Shown: piece after piece, positions 1-8,293 of the stretch | How positions within the stretch are numbered: the stretch's first letter is position 1 | Layout: each line of letters opens with the position of its first letter | Assembly: GCA_030526515.1 (NCBI GenBank) | Contig: JAUNCQ010000004.1 | Coordinates: 1 to 64,000, forward strand | DNA length: 64,000 nt | Source of the DNA: Coriobacteriia bacterium | Lineage (GTDB): Bacteria > Actinomycetota > Coriobacteriia > Coriobacteriales > Eggerthellaceae | Direction: 5' to 3' | Position numbers and translations under genes: made by a program | Notes under the pieces: generated by a model | Databases searched by the model: none | Told to the model about the DNA's origin: nothing | Seen by the model: only the letters and a program-made list of their open reading frames with translations

Positions 1-676
1 TGCAGGATACGACGCCGTCTCCTTTGCCGCAAAACCTGCTGAGCCCATTCTTACTGTCGCTATGCAAAATAGGCGACCTTCCCTCGGGCAGCTTCGCCAT
101 GAGCTGGTCGAGCAGCTCCATCTGCTGGGCCAGGTTCGGGCTCTCGGATGTGCTCCAGGCCACGATCTCCTTGCTCCCGAAGTCGTAGACCGGGGCGAAG
201 TAGGCCTTTCCCCACTCCTGCTTGAACTCGGTGACGTCGGTTCCAAGCTTCTGCCAGGGGCCGTCGGCCTCGAAGTCGAGCCCGATCACGTTCTCGAACA
301 CCTCGCCCACGACCCCCTTGTACGAGTTGCAGCGGTGGTAGTCGGTCTCGCGGCGGATGCCGCAGCTTATGCCCATCTCGCGCATCATCTTCAGCACCGT
401 CTTGTCCGCGATGCGCACGCCCTTCTCGGCGCGCAGGCACATGGCGATCTGGCGGTGGCCGCAGCCGTTGGCGGTCCGGGAGAAGATCTCCGCGACGTCG
501 GCACGCAGCTCCGGCCTGGTCTCCCTCCTCGGGTGCGCCAGCGCGTAGTAGTAGCTCGACTTCGCCAGGCCCGCGCATTCCAGCAGGTCGTCGAGGGGGA
601 ACTGCCCTGAGAGCGACGCTACCACCGAGGCTTTGACCCGGTTCGGAGCGTCTCCTCCGCCCTCAGGGCACCAAGT
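1..676 (-). CDS. IS3-family transposase OrfB (DDE integrase), partial, reached by -1 frameshift
   Basis: The frame entered by slipping back one base on the A7 run is open for about 225 codons to the window edge. It contains FPLDDLLECAGLAKSSYYYA, the usual N-terminal OrfB segment, then TDVTEF (first catalytic Asp) and PILHSD (second catalytic Asp) of the RNase H-fold integrase core. There is no good independent start near the frameshift, which fits production as an OrfAB fusion. After HSD, IS3 transposases normally continue with a Gly-Trp/Ser-Gln-Tyr pattern. Here the frame reads SKNGLSRFCGKGD instead, so the element may be broken near position 55. The catalytic Glu region is not in the window. 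Confidence 0.8.
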
Positions 677-1140
677 TTTTTTAGGTAGGCGTTCTCGGCC
701 TCGAGCTTGCGGACGCGGATCTCGAGCTCCTGCTCGCGGGTCAGCTCCCGCGGCTTCGCCGCGCTTCCCCTCGGCCTTCCCTTGGGCTTGGGCCTGAGCG
801 CCTCCGCTCCGCCCTTGCGGTACGCCCTGCACCATGCCTGGAGGGGCCCTAGCGACGCGATGCCGTACGCAGCCATTGCGTCGGCGTACTTGACGCCGTC
901 GTCCACCACCGCCCTGACCGCGGCAAGCTTCTGCTCGTACGTGTATTTGGAATGCTTGGCTCCCATGATGAGCAGACCCTCCAATCCGAAAGCCCTGTGC
1001 GTGCAGTACCATTTTTCCACAGTGTTCTTCGGAATGCCCAGAATCGTTGCAGCCGACATGTAGCCGTGGCCCCGATCGAACAGGTCAGCTGCCAGCCTGC
1101 GCATATCTTCAGAGTGTCTGGTTCTTAGGCCATTGGACAT
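619..1140 (-). CDS. IS3-family transposase OrfA (helix-turn-helix subunit)
   Basis: About 173 residues. OrfA of IS3 elements is the DNA-binding part of the transposase; it binds the terminal repeats and is fused to OrfB by -1 frameshifting. Two helix-turn-helix-like units are seen (around residues 15-60, with GIPKNTVEKWY, and 70-115, with YGIASLGPLQAW). A basic linker follows, and then a leucine-zipper-like tail, LEAENAYLKKL, typical of the family. The ATG at 1140 is chosen because GGGAGG stands six bases upstream; a TTG nine codons earlier is less likely. The zipper codons contain the slippery run, after which OrfA ends about 20 codons later. The Shine-Dalgarno sequence lies in a hairpin arm (see 1145-1179). 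Confidence 0.9.
   Translation of the reverse strand: MSNGLRTRHSEDMRRLAADLFDRGHGYMSAATILGIPKNTVEKWYCTHRAFGLEGLLIMGAKHSKYTYEQKLAAVRAVVDDGVKYADAMAAYGIASLGPLQAWCRAYRKGGAEALRPKPKGRPRGSAAKPRELTREQELEIRVRKLEAENAYLKKLGALRAEETLRTGSKPRW
676..682 (-). other. Programmed -1 frameshift site (A7)
   Basis: The minus strand reads CTA AAA AAA CTT in the OrfA frame. Slippage of one base puts the ribosome in the OrfB frame (AAA AAA ACT TGG). A-rich heptamers are the standard frameshift signal of IS3 elements. No downstream pseudoknot was identified by eye. Confidence 0.75.
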
Positions 1141-1144
1141 AAAA

Positions 1145-1179
1145 GCCTCCCATTTCTCGTTGTCCAAGAAATGGGAGGC
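1145..1179 (-). promoter_or_regulatory. 13-bp inverted repeat hiding the orfA ribosome-binding site
   Basis: GCCTCCCATTTCT (1145-1157) and AGAAATGGGAGGC (1167-1179) are perfect complements with a nine-base loop. The arm nearest orfA carries the GGGAGG Shine-Dalgarno sequence. The outer arm lies within the terminal repeat. A transcript entering from outside would carry both arms and mask the start; one starting inside the loop or later would not. This matches the known protection of insertion sequences against read-through expression. Confidence 0.65.
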
Positions 1180-1225
1180 AGTTCACAGCGCCGGCCCTTG
1201 GTGGTTTCGAGTATGTTCGGTTCGC

Positions 1226-2803
1226 CTAGGCTTCCGCGGTTTCCACCAGCTGGATGAGCTCCTGCTGGGAATGGACGTCGAGCTTGCGGTAGATGTGGCG
1301 CATATGGGTCTTGGTGGTGCCCTCGGAGATGAACAGCGTGCCCTGGATGTAGGCAGCGTTGCGGCCGCGGGCAAGGTACGTCAGCACCTCGGACTCGCGG
1401 GCTGAGAGCTGGTAGCGGCTTGCCACGATCTCGCAGCGATCGCTCAGGGACAACGGTGCCGGTTGGGGAGGAGCGGTCTCGATGGTGTCCTCGGCCTTTG
1501 CATCGACCTGTTGAGCCTGGGCTGCCGCCGCGGTGTCGGTTGCAGCCTTGCTCTCTACGTCCGTAGCTGCGGCTGCCGGAACGGGGGTGGTGGCCAATGC
1601 GGCGGCGCCGCCAGCACTGGGCAGCAGGACGTAGGCCAGGATGATGACGATCGGCAGGATCATGACCTGCATCTGGTGGTCGAAGAACGTTGCCAGCCCG
1701 TCGTTCAGCGTGCCTGCAGGAAGTACGATCAGGACGGCGGCGATGGTGAGCAGCGCGCGTCCCCAGCCGAAGATGAGGATGGGGGAGCAGCGGTAGCGCT
1801 GGCACAGCTCGCCCAGGAAGTCCCACAGCAGCATGTGGAAGCACATGTACACCGCCATGAACAGAACGCCAGGCAGGTTCGGCGTGGGCTGTCCGGTGGA
1901 GATGAGCGCCAGGGGCGCGGAGATGGCAATCAGGGGAATCAGCGGCTTGAAGAAGCGCAGGGGCGTGGCCATCCGCTCGGTGACCGCCTCCATGCCAACG
2001 AACAGGGCGAAAGCGAGACACGCCGCGGCCACAATGGACACCTGTTCTGCCGGAGTGGGCGAAAGGAGTAGGGACAGGGTGGTGGTCTGCTTCAGGAGCG
2101 TCAGGGCAATCCCGAACACGAACACGGGCAGGCCGTAGCGCACCAGGAGCTTGATGCGATCAACGGGCTGCGTTTTGGCAAGGTGGAACGGGTTCGCGGG
2201 AATTCCGTGCTTCGCGCGGTGCCAGCTCAGGGCGATCAGGCTGCCCAGGGGAAGCAGCGATGCGACGCAGCCGCTGGAGGGCTGGGGCAATGCGGCGATA
2301 ATCGCGTACGCGATGAAGCCCAGGGAAATGGAGAGCGCTGCATTCAAGGCGATGTCGCGCGGCTCCAAGCGGGACAGGCGACATCCCCAGATCATGGTAA
2401 GGAAGGCGGACCCCCCACCCGTCAGGAGGCCGGAGACCACCTGGATTGCGCTGGACTCGAAATAGGGCGATGCGACCAGCGCGAAGCTGCCCAGGGTCGC
2501 CATCAGGCCAGCGATTATGCAGGCGGTGTTGTTGCGCAGCAGCGGATACGCCTTGACCTCAACAGTGCCGATGACGATCATGCACAGGGAGTAGGTCAGC
2601 GCGGAGATGATGTAGATGAGCGAGACGGCGCCTTCGCCGATGCTGGACACCAGGCTCGGCACGCCGAACACGGTGGGAGCTGCGTACATGGTGGAGAAGA
2701 CCCACGCCTGCAGCAGGCCGAAGCCCAGCGAGAACGAGGTGATGCCTTCAGACGACGCCTTGTCTTCGTCGATGCGGATGGTGATGCGCGGGATTATTCC
2801 CAT
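1226..2803 (-). CDS. Membrane-bound LuxR-family transcriptional regulator
   Basis: 525 residues. The first 400 or so residues form about twelve hydrophobic segments like a transporter fold. An Ala/Pro-rich linker (about 405-450) follows, and then a C-terminal LuxR-type helix-turn-helix (about 460-525: SARESEVLTYLARG, TTKTHMRHIYRKLDVHS). This architecture is abundant in Eggerthellaceae, where such proteins are thought to sense small molecules at the membrane and control adjacent enzyme genes. The ligand cannot be read from sequence. The ATG at 2803 has GGAGG nine bases upstream. It is divergent from the phosphoglycerol transferase gene, and a palindrome overlaps its -10 box. The downstream flank is the insertion sequence end. 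Confidence 0.85.
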   Translation of the reverse strand: MGIIPRITIRIDEDKASSEGITSFSLGFGLLQAWVFSTMYAAPTVFGVPSLVSSIGEGAVSLIYIISALTYSLCMIVIGTVEVKAYPLLRNNTACIIAGLMATLGSFALVASPYFESSAIQVVSGLLTGGGSAFLTMIWGCRLSRLEPRDIALNAALSISLGFIAYAIIAALPQPSSGCVASLLPLGSLIALSWHRAKHGIPANPFHLAKTQPVDRIKLLVRYGLPVFVFGIALTLLKQTTTLSLLLSPTPAEQVSIVAAACLAFALFVGMEAVTERMATPLRFFKPLIPLIAISAPLALISTGQPTPNLPGVLFMAVYMCFHMLLWDFLGELCQRYRCSPILIFGWGRALLTIAAVLIVLPAGTLNDGLATFFDHQMQVMILPIVIILAYVLLPSAGGAAALATTPVPAAAATDVESKAATDTAAAAQAQQVDAKAEDTIETAPPQPAPLSLSDRCEIVASRYQLSARESEVLTYLARGRNAAYIQGTLFISEGTTKTHMRHIYRKLDVHSQQELIQLVETAEA

Positions 2804-2859
2804 AAAATAGTGCCTCCGGGAAATAGGGCCGCGGCCTTTGGTCGTACTCCTGTTAAATC

Positions 2860-2879
2860 AGGGAGTGATTATACTCCCT
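2860..2879 (-). promoter_or_regulatory. Palindromic operator overlapping the -10 box of the membrane LuxR gene
   Basis: AGGGAGT-N6-ACTCCCT is a perfect 7-bp dyad. The spacer and inner arm form TATAAT on the minus strand (2868-2873), well placed as the -10 of the gene starting at 2803. A related half-site, ACTCC, lies at 2846-2850. A good -35 was not found, which suggests activator dependence or control at the dyad. Self-regulation by the LuxR protein is a reasonable inference only. Confidence 0.55.
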
Positions 2880-3013
2880 TAAGACTAATGCCATGTTGCA
2901 AATAAGGGTCATGTCATTTGGTCACATAAAGCGGTATCATACAGCAGTTCGTATTAAGGAACCGTTACATTATTTATATATTCATGAATACGGAAGGGCT
3001 GAGGACGAAAATC

Positions 3014-5005
3014 ATGGTGCTTTCGGGCATTCTAGCTGCTCAACGGGACAGGGTCAGGTCGTTCAATGCGAGTCATCCTTTCGTGCTGAGGTTTCTTCTG
3101 TGCGTTGCCGCCGTGCTCTTTGGGCTCGTCCTGATCGAGTTGCCCTTCAACCCCTCCTTCATCCTGACGATCGAACCTGCTCATGTCCTGCAGAATCTGC
3201 TGGTGCTCGGCATCTTGTTCGCGGTCATATATATGGTGGGACTCCAGACCAGGGGTACCGCCGTGGCGTTCTGGGCGGTATGCCTGGGAATAGGCTGCGC
3301 GAACCACTACCTCATGTCCTTCAGGGGCACCCCGGTCATTCCCTCCGACCTGTTCGCCTTGGCTACGGCGGCTCAGGTTGCGGAGGGCTATGCGCTGACC
3401 CCCGATGCGTCGGTGCTGGCTGGGGCGGCGTCGCTGCTTGCGCTGGCTGTCTTGACGTTCCGTTTCGTCCCGCCTTTGACGCTGCGGGCGCGTGGTCGGG
3501 TGCTGAGCGCGGTCCTGGGCCTAGTGCTGGCGGCAGGCGCCGCCGTTGCGTTCGTCAACGTGGACGCGAAGCTGGTGACGGGCGCATCGGTCAAGGCGTT
3601 CCACATGGACCGCACCTACCAGAAGAACGGTACGGCCCTGAGCTACGTGGTTCTGGGCCAGCAGCTGCTGGTGCATGAGCCGCAGGGCTACTCCGACGAG
3701 CGCGCTCGCGAGCTCATGGACCAGGCATCGGATCTGCTGTCCGAGCGGGGAGTGCCGGTGGGCGAAAGCAACGGTGCAGACCAGGAGGGCTCAGGCGCGG
3801 CCCAGGCAGGTGCCTCGAAGGCGGGTGCAGGCAAGGGCTCGTCCAAGAAGCCAACGGTCATCGCCATCATGAACGAGACCTTCGCTGACATGACCCTGTT
3901 CGAGGAGCTGCGGGACTGCCCCGAGGCGACTTTGTCCAACTTCAATCGTCTGGCTGGGGAATCGGTGGCGTCTGGATACTCCTACGTGCCCTGCTACGGT
4001 GCGGGCACCTGCAACAGCGAGTTCGAGTTCCTGACCGGCGCCAGCCTGGCCTTCCTCGGAAGCGGAGCGTACCCGTACCAGTACCACGACCTGAGCCGGG
4101 CGCGGAACCTGGCTCGCTTCTTCGGCGACCAAGGCTATGCTACCAGCGCGATCCACCCTGCGGCTGCGGCCAACTGGAACCGCGACAAGGTGTACCCGGC
4201 TCTGGGTTTCGGCCGCTTCTACGACATCAGCAGCTTTGAGGGCGCCGAGCAGCTGCGGGAGAAGACCACGGACCGGGAAACCTACGCCAAGGTGCTTGAG
4301 CTGCTGGACTCCACCGACCAGCCGCAGTTCATCTTCGACGTGACGTATCAGAACCACGGCGGTTACAAGAAGCACCTGGTGGACGAAGGTCGCTACGTCC
4401 ATGCCAAGGTGAACGGGGGCGAAAGCCCCGAGCTCAACGAGTTCCTGAGCTGTCTGCAACAGTCCGACCAGGACTTGGCGTGGCTGGTGGAGCAGCTGGA
4501 GCAACGGGACGAGCCGGTGGTGCTGGTGTTCTTTGGCGACCATATGCCGAGCATCGCCAACCAGGTATGCGGCACCAAGCTGCAGCTGACCGACAACGCC
4601 CAGGTGGCCCAGTCCCAGAAGCGCTACACCACGCCGTACCTGATCTGGGCGAACTACGACGCCGTCGTGCCGGATGCCGCAACGGGGGAGGCTGCCAAGA
4701 AGAGCCTGTTCGCCACCAGCACGGGCTACGACCCCATGCCGCGTCTGAACGGGTGCCCGAACCAGGTCAACCTGAGCCTGAACTACCTGGGCTCGACGCT
4801 GATCGAGGTGACGGGACTGCCCTTGGACGGCTACTTCGCCTTCAACGCGGCCATGCGCGATCGCCTACCCGTGCTCAACACCGTGGCGTACATGGACGAG
4901 CGCACCAACTGGCACAAGTGGGACCAGGATGCGGGCGAAGACCAGCGTGCGGCCTTGGAGGACTACCAGGTGGTGCAGCACTGGAGCCTGTTCGGTAACG
5001 GGTAG
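3014..5005 (+). CDS. LtaS-like membrane phosphoglycerol transferase (sulfatase fold)
   Basis: About 663 residues. The family transfers glycerol phosphate or similar groups from phosphatidylglycerol to cell-surface glycopolymers outside the membrane. Five hydrophobic segments occupy the first 200 residues. An Ala/Gly/Lys-rich linker leads to an extracellular alkaline-phosphatase-like domain: IMNETFAD (metal-binding Glu), GTCNSEFEFLTG (segment carrying the nucleophilic Thr), NHGGYKKH and FFGDHMPS (metal-binding Asp-His). Start choice: an ATG at 2984 has no Shine-Dalgarno sequence, whereas the in-frame ATG at 3014 has GAGG nine bases upstream. It is divergent from the membrane LuxR gene. The exact polymer substrate is unknown. 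Confidence 0.85.
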   Translation: MVLSGILAAQRDRVRSFNASHPFVLRFLLCVAAVLFGLVLIELPFNPSFILTIEPAHVLQNLLVLGILFAVIYMVGLQTRGTAVAFWAVCLGIGCANHYLMSFRGTPVIPSDLFALATAAQVAEGYALTPDASVLAGAASLLALAVLTFRFVPPLTLRARGRVLSAVLGLVLAAGAAVAFVNVDAKLVTGASVKAFHMDRTYQKNGTALSYVVLGQQLLVHEPQGYSDERARELMDQASDLLSERGVPVGESNGADQEGSGAAQAGASKAGAGKGSSKKPTVIAIMNETFADMTLFEELRDCPEATLSNFNRLAGESVASGYSYVPCYGAGTCNSEFEFLTGASLAFLGSGAYPYQYHDLSRARNLARFFGDQGYATSAIHPAAAANWNRDKVYPALGFGRFYDISSFEGAEQLREKTTDRETYAKVLELLDSTDQPQFIFDVTYQNHGGYKKHLVDEGRYVHAKVNGGESPELNEFLSCLQQSDQDLAWLVEQLEQRDEPVVLVFFGDHMPSIANQVCGTKLQLTDNAQVAQSQKRYTTPYLIWANYDAVVPDAATGEAAKKSLFATSTGYDPMPRLNGCPNQVNLSLNYLGSTLIEVTGLPLDGYFAFNAAMRDRLPVLNTVAYMDERTNWHKWDQDAGEDQRAALEDYQVVQHWSLFGNG

Positions 5006-5020
5006 CGGGTCTTTCGTCCC

Positions 5021-6133
5021 CTAGATGCGTGCCACCGTGAAGCAGTAGTGAATCTTGGGATTGCGCTCGAAATCGTGGGGGATGGTGCCGCGACTGACGT
5101 CCTTGATGCGGATGCCCTTGGCCTCCAGCTCCTCCACGGCGGGCTTGAAGGTACGCAGGTTGCAGCTGAACACCGCCACGCCGCCCGGTGCCAGCAGCTT
5201 GGTGACGCGGTCGAGCAGCTTCACGTGGTCTCGCTGGACGTCCCAGCTGGCGTTGCCCATGGACTTGGAGTTGCTGAAGGTGGGCGGGTCCACGAAGATC
5301 AGGTCGAACTTGAGCTCGGCGGCGATGGCCTTGTCCAGCCAGGTCAGGGTGTCGGCCTTCTGGTAGACGTGGTTCTTACCGGTGAAGCCGTTGAGCTTCA
5401 TGTTGCGCTTGGCCCAGTCCAGGTAGGTGGACGAAAGGTCCACGGTCACCGTGGCCCGCGCTCCGCCGGCGGCAGCGTGGACGGTGGCTGAGCCGGTGTA
5501 GCTGAACAGGTTCAGGAAGCGGCGGCCTTTGGCCAGCTTGCCTACGGATATGCGGGTGCTGCGATGATCCAGGAACAGGCCCGTGTCCAGATAGCCGTTC
5601 ATGTCCACGATGAACCTGAGGCCGTCCTCGGTGGTCATGAACTCGTAGGGCGTGCGGTTTTCGGCGTACTGGGAGCCGCCGCGGTCGCGCTTGCGGACCT
5701 TTGCGAACACGCGGTCCTGGGGAACGCCCATGACCGCGGGGATGCAGGCCATCAGGTCGTCGAAGCGATCCGCCGCCTTCTGGGGATCGATGCTGCGGGG
5801 CGCCTGGTACTCAGCTACGTGCACGTAGGTGCGCTCCAGGGTCTGCTCCGGAGTCAGCGCGGACACCGGCAGCGGGTTGCCCTGGTCGTCCTCCAGGTCC
5901 TCCATGCACAGGTACACGTCCACCGCGGCGGCGTATTCCGGCAGGTCCGCGTCGTATACGCGGTAGCAGGCAACGTTTTCCTTCTTGGCCCACTTGCGGC
6001 GCTCCTTGGCCACCTTGCGCAGGCGGGAGGCGAGCTGCTCGGCACCGGCGTTGCTCACGGCTACCTGCTGGTCGGCTCCGCCCAGCGGATGGGGGATGGT
6101 GATGAGCACGGTGCCATCTGACGGGTGGGCCAT
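5021..6133 (-). CDS. Class I SAM-dependent rRNA methyltransferase, RlmK-like
   Basis: About 370 residues. It resembles the C-terminal half of E. coli RlmKL, the part that makes m7G2069 in 23S rRNA; here it is a stand-alone protein. The SAM-binding motif I is FLNLFSYTGSATVHA, with an acidic motif II (VTVDLS), and VDPPTFSNS corresponds to the DPPxF catalytic motif. The N-terminal part (SNRLRK-like, ENVACYRVYDADLPEY) matches the family. The ATG at 6133 is preferred because GAGGAG stands eight bases upstream; the frame could start 36 codons earlier without a good site. It converges on the phosphoglycerol transferase gene with a 15-bp gap. Confidence 0.85.
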   Translation of the reverse strand: MAHPSDGTVLITIPHPLGGADQQVAVSNAGAEQLASRLRKVAKERRKWAKKENVACYRVYDADLPEYAAAVDVYLCMEDLEDDQGNPLPVSALTPEQTLERTYVHVAEYQAPRSIDPQKAADRFDDLMACIPAVMGVPQDRVFAKVRKRDRGGSQYAENRTPYEFMTTEDGLRFIVDMNGYLDTGLFLDHRSTRISVGKLAKGRRFLNLFSYTGSATVHAAAGGARATVTVDLSSTYLDWAKRNMKLNGFTGKNHVYQKADTLTWLDKAIAAELKFDLIFVDPPTFSNSKSMGNASWDVQRDHVKLLDRVTKLLAPGGVAVFSCNLRTFKPAVEELEAKGIRIKDVSRGTIPHDFERNPKIHYCFTVARI

Positions 6134-6263
6134 GGGAACTCCTCGGGGTCTGGGGACGAAACATGTTTCGTCCCTTATTCTAACGGCTTGCGGGGCCTGT
6201 TCGGCCGCAAAGGGTGTATGCTCAGCGTACCTACGCTTCACCTTGGATTAGGAAGGACTGAGC

Positions 6264-8219
6264 ATGAAGCGCGACTATCCCAACCTCTGCAAACCGCTGC
6301 GCGTGGGTCCCTACACCCTGCGCAACCGCATGTGCTCCGCGCCTTTGGGCGCCACCGACGTCCTGGCCGACGGCACTCCCGGCCCCCGTACCCAGGGCTG
6401 GTACGAGCAGCGCGCCAAGGGCGGCGCGGCCATCGTCACCGTTTCCGAGCTGGTTGTCCATCCGGAGACCGACGGCTCCCAGATGCTGCGACTTTCCCTG
6501 AAGACTCCCGGTCAGCTGGGCGCCTTCACCTACGTGGCCGACGCCATCAAGCGCCATGGCGCCCTGGCCAGCATCGAGCTGTCCCACTCCGGCCAGTACG
6601 CCGGCACCTACATGGTCGACAAGAAGGCCAAGTCCGAGCTGTGCCAGTACGGCCCCAGCGACGGCGTGCGTCCCGACGGCATGAAGGTGAAGGCCCTGAC
6701 CAAGGAGCAGATCGACGACATCGTGGCCTCCTATGCCGAGGCCGCCCAGCTGGCCCAGCGTGCCGGCTTCCAGATGTGCATGGTCCACTGCGGCCATGGC
6801 TGGCTGATCAACCAGTTCCTGAGCCCCTGGTTCAACAAGCGCACCGACGAGTACGGCGGCTCCTTCGAAAACCGCCTTCGCTTCGCCCGCGAGGTGCTGA
6901 CCGCTATCCGTCAGGCCTGCGGTCCCCGTTTCCCCATCGAGATGCGCATGAGCGGCGCCGAGCTGTTCGACGGCGGCTACACCCTGGAGGACGGCGTGCA
7001 GATCGCCACTGCCTTGGAGGACCTGGTGGACATCATCCATGTTTCCGCCGGCAGCTACCAATTCGGCTTCAGCACCACCCATCCCAGCATGTTCCGCGAC
7101 CACGGCTGTAACGTGTACCTGGCCGAGGAGATCAAGAAGCACGTCAGCAAGCCCGTGGCAACCCTGGGCGGCCTGTCCGACCCGGCCCAGATGGAGCAGA
7201 TCGTGGCTGAGGGCAAGGCGGACATCTGCGTCATGGGCCGCGCCCTGATTGCTGACCCCGAGCTGCCCAACAAGGTCATGTCCAACCGCGGCGACGAGGT
7301 TGTCCGCTGCATGCGCTGCTTCGTGTGCATGGCCGAGCGTCCCGTCACCCAGACCCGCCGCTGCGCCCTGAACCCGCGCATCGGCCGTGAGATCGAGGGC
7401 CTGGAGGTCGTGCCGGTGCCGGAGCACCGTCGCAAGAAGGTGCTGGTGGCCGGTGGCGGCATTGCCGGCATGGTTGCCGCGGTGACCGCCCGTGAGCGCG
7501 GCCATGAGGTCATCCTGTGCGAGGCCGAGGGCGAGCTGGGCGGCATCCTGCGCACCGAGAAGGCGCTGCCCTTCAAGCAGGACATGTACCAGCTGGGCGT
7601 GACTTACGCCACCCTGTGCCGCAAGGCGGGCGTGGACGTTCGTCTGAACACCACGGTGGATGCTGCGTTGGCGGACGAGATCGCCGCCGATGCCGTGATC
7701 GTGGCTGTGGGCTCCGAGTCCATGACGCTGCCGGTCCCGGTTTCCGACGACGCCAACGTGCTGTCCATCGATGACATGTACCTGGACGGCAAGGAGCCCG
7801 GTGACGAGGTGGTCATCGTGGGCGGTGGCCTGACCGGCACCGAGTGCGCCCTGCTCATGGATTCCAAGGGCAAGAAGGTCCACCTGGTGGAGATGCGCGA
7901 CGGCCTGGCCATCGACGCCAACATCCGCCATCGTCCCATCCTGCTGGCCGAGGTGGACAAGACCGGCATCGACGTGGTGGTCAATGCCCGGGCCATGGAG
8001 GTTTCCGCCCAGGGCGTGACGGTCCAGATGCCGGATGGCGAAACCAAGCTCATCCCGGGCGATACCGTGGTGTGCGCCATCGGCCAGCGCAGCCGTCATG
8101 CCGCCGTGGACGAGCTGCGCGACGCCGCGCCCTTCGTCCGCATCATCGGCGACGCGGCCCAGCCCCGCAACATCACCATGGCAGTGTACGAGGCCTATCA
8201 CGCCGCCCTTGACGTGTAG
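6264..8219 (+). CDS. NADH:flavin oxidoreductase, old yellow enzyme / 2,4-dienoyl-CoA reductase type
   Basis: 651 residues. The order is an FMN-binding TIM barrel (about 1-340), a [4Fe-4S] cluster (CMRCFVCM...C, spacing C-x2-C-x2-C-x11-C) and an FAD/NAD(P) two-dinucleotide-fold module (VLVAGGGIAGM, then VVIVGGGLTGTECAL). This is the layout of FadH and of bile-acid and enoate reductases such as BaiCD/BaiH: electrons pass from NAD(P)H through FAD and the cluster to FMN, which reduces an activated C=C bond. Cytoplasmic; no signal peptide. AGGAAGGA precedes the ATG. The substrate cannot be told. Such enzymes are numerous in gut Coriobacteriia. A strong terminator follows. Confidence 0.85.
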   Translation: MKRDYPNLCKPLRVGPYTLRNRMCSAPLGATDVLADGTPGPRTQGWYEQRAKGGAAIVTVSELVVHPETDGSQMLRLSLKTPGQLGAFTYVADAIKRHGALASIELSHSGQYAGTYMVDKKAKSELCQYGPSDGVRPDGMKVKALTKEQIDDIVASYAEAAQLAQRAGFQMCMVHCGHGWLINQFLSPWFNKRTDEYGGSFENRLRFAREVLTAIRQACGPRFPIEMRMSGAELFDGGYTLEDGVQIATALEDLVDIIHVSAGSYQFGFSTTHPSMFRDHGCNVYLAEEIKKHVSKPVATLGGLSDPAQMEQIVAEGKADICVMGRALIADPELPNKVMSNRGDEVVRCMRCFVCMAERPVTQTRRCALNPRIGREIEGLEVVPVPEHRRKKVLVAGGGIAGMVAAVTARERGHEVILCEAEGELGGILRTEKALPFKQDMYQLGVTYATLCRKAGVDVRLNTTVDAALADEIAADAVIVAVGSESMTLPVPVSDDANVLSIDDMYLDGKEPGDEVVIVGGGLTGTECALLMDSKGKKVHLVEMRDGLAIDANIRHRPILLAEVDKTGIDVVVNARAMEVSAQGVTVQMPDGETKLIPGDTVVCAIGQRSRHAAVDELRDAAPFVRIIGDAAQPRNITMAVYEAYHAALDV

Positions 8220-8243
8220 TCTCTACTTATTAATGTGCCTTCA

Positions 8244-8285
8244 GGGCCGCGCTCGGTGCTCATCCGGGCGCGGCCCTTTCGTTTT
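8244..8285 (+). terminator. Rho-independent terminator after the flavin oxidoreductase gene
   Basis: GGGCCGCGC (8244-8252) pairs with GCGCGGCCC (8268-8276), followed by TTTCGTTTT. It separates the plus-strand oxidoreductase from the convergent surface-protein operon. Confidence 0.8.
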
Positions 8286-8293
8286 GCCCTCCG

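Larger units (their letters stand above)
1..1187 (-). mobile_element. IS3-family insertion sequence (IS150-like), one end present, other end outside or lost
   Basis: Two overlapping frames on the minus strand have the IS3 orfA/orfB layout, joined by an A7 slippery run at 676-682. The end upstream of orfA is best placed at 1187: read on the minus strand the element starts TGTGAACTGCCTCCCATTTC, which resembles IS150-group terminal repeats (TG...CA ends). The host regulator gene ends 39 bp beyond it at 1226. The other end is not seen. The orfB frame is open to position 1, but its last 17 codons do not look like IS3 transposase. Confidence 0.85.

Noticed and set aside
60-578. 172-codon minus-strand frame at the window start
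   Set aside because: The IS3 OrfB frame, one register away, carries the real transposase motifs.
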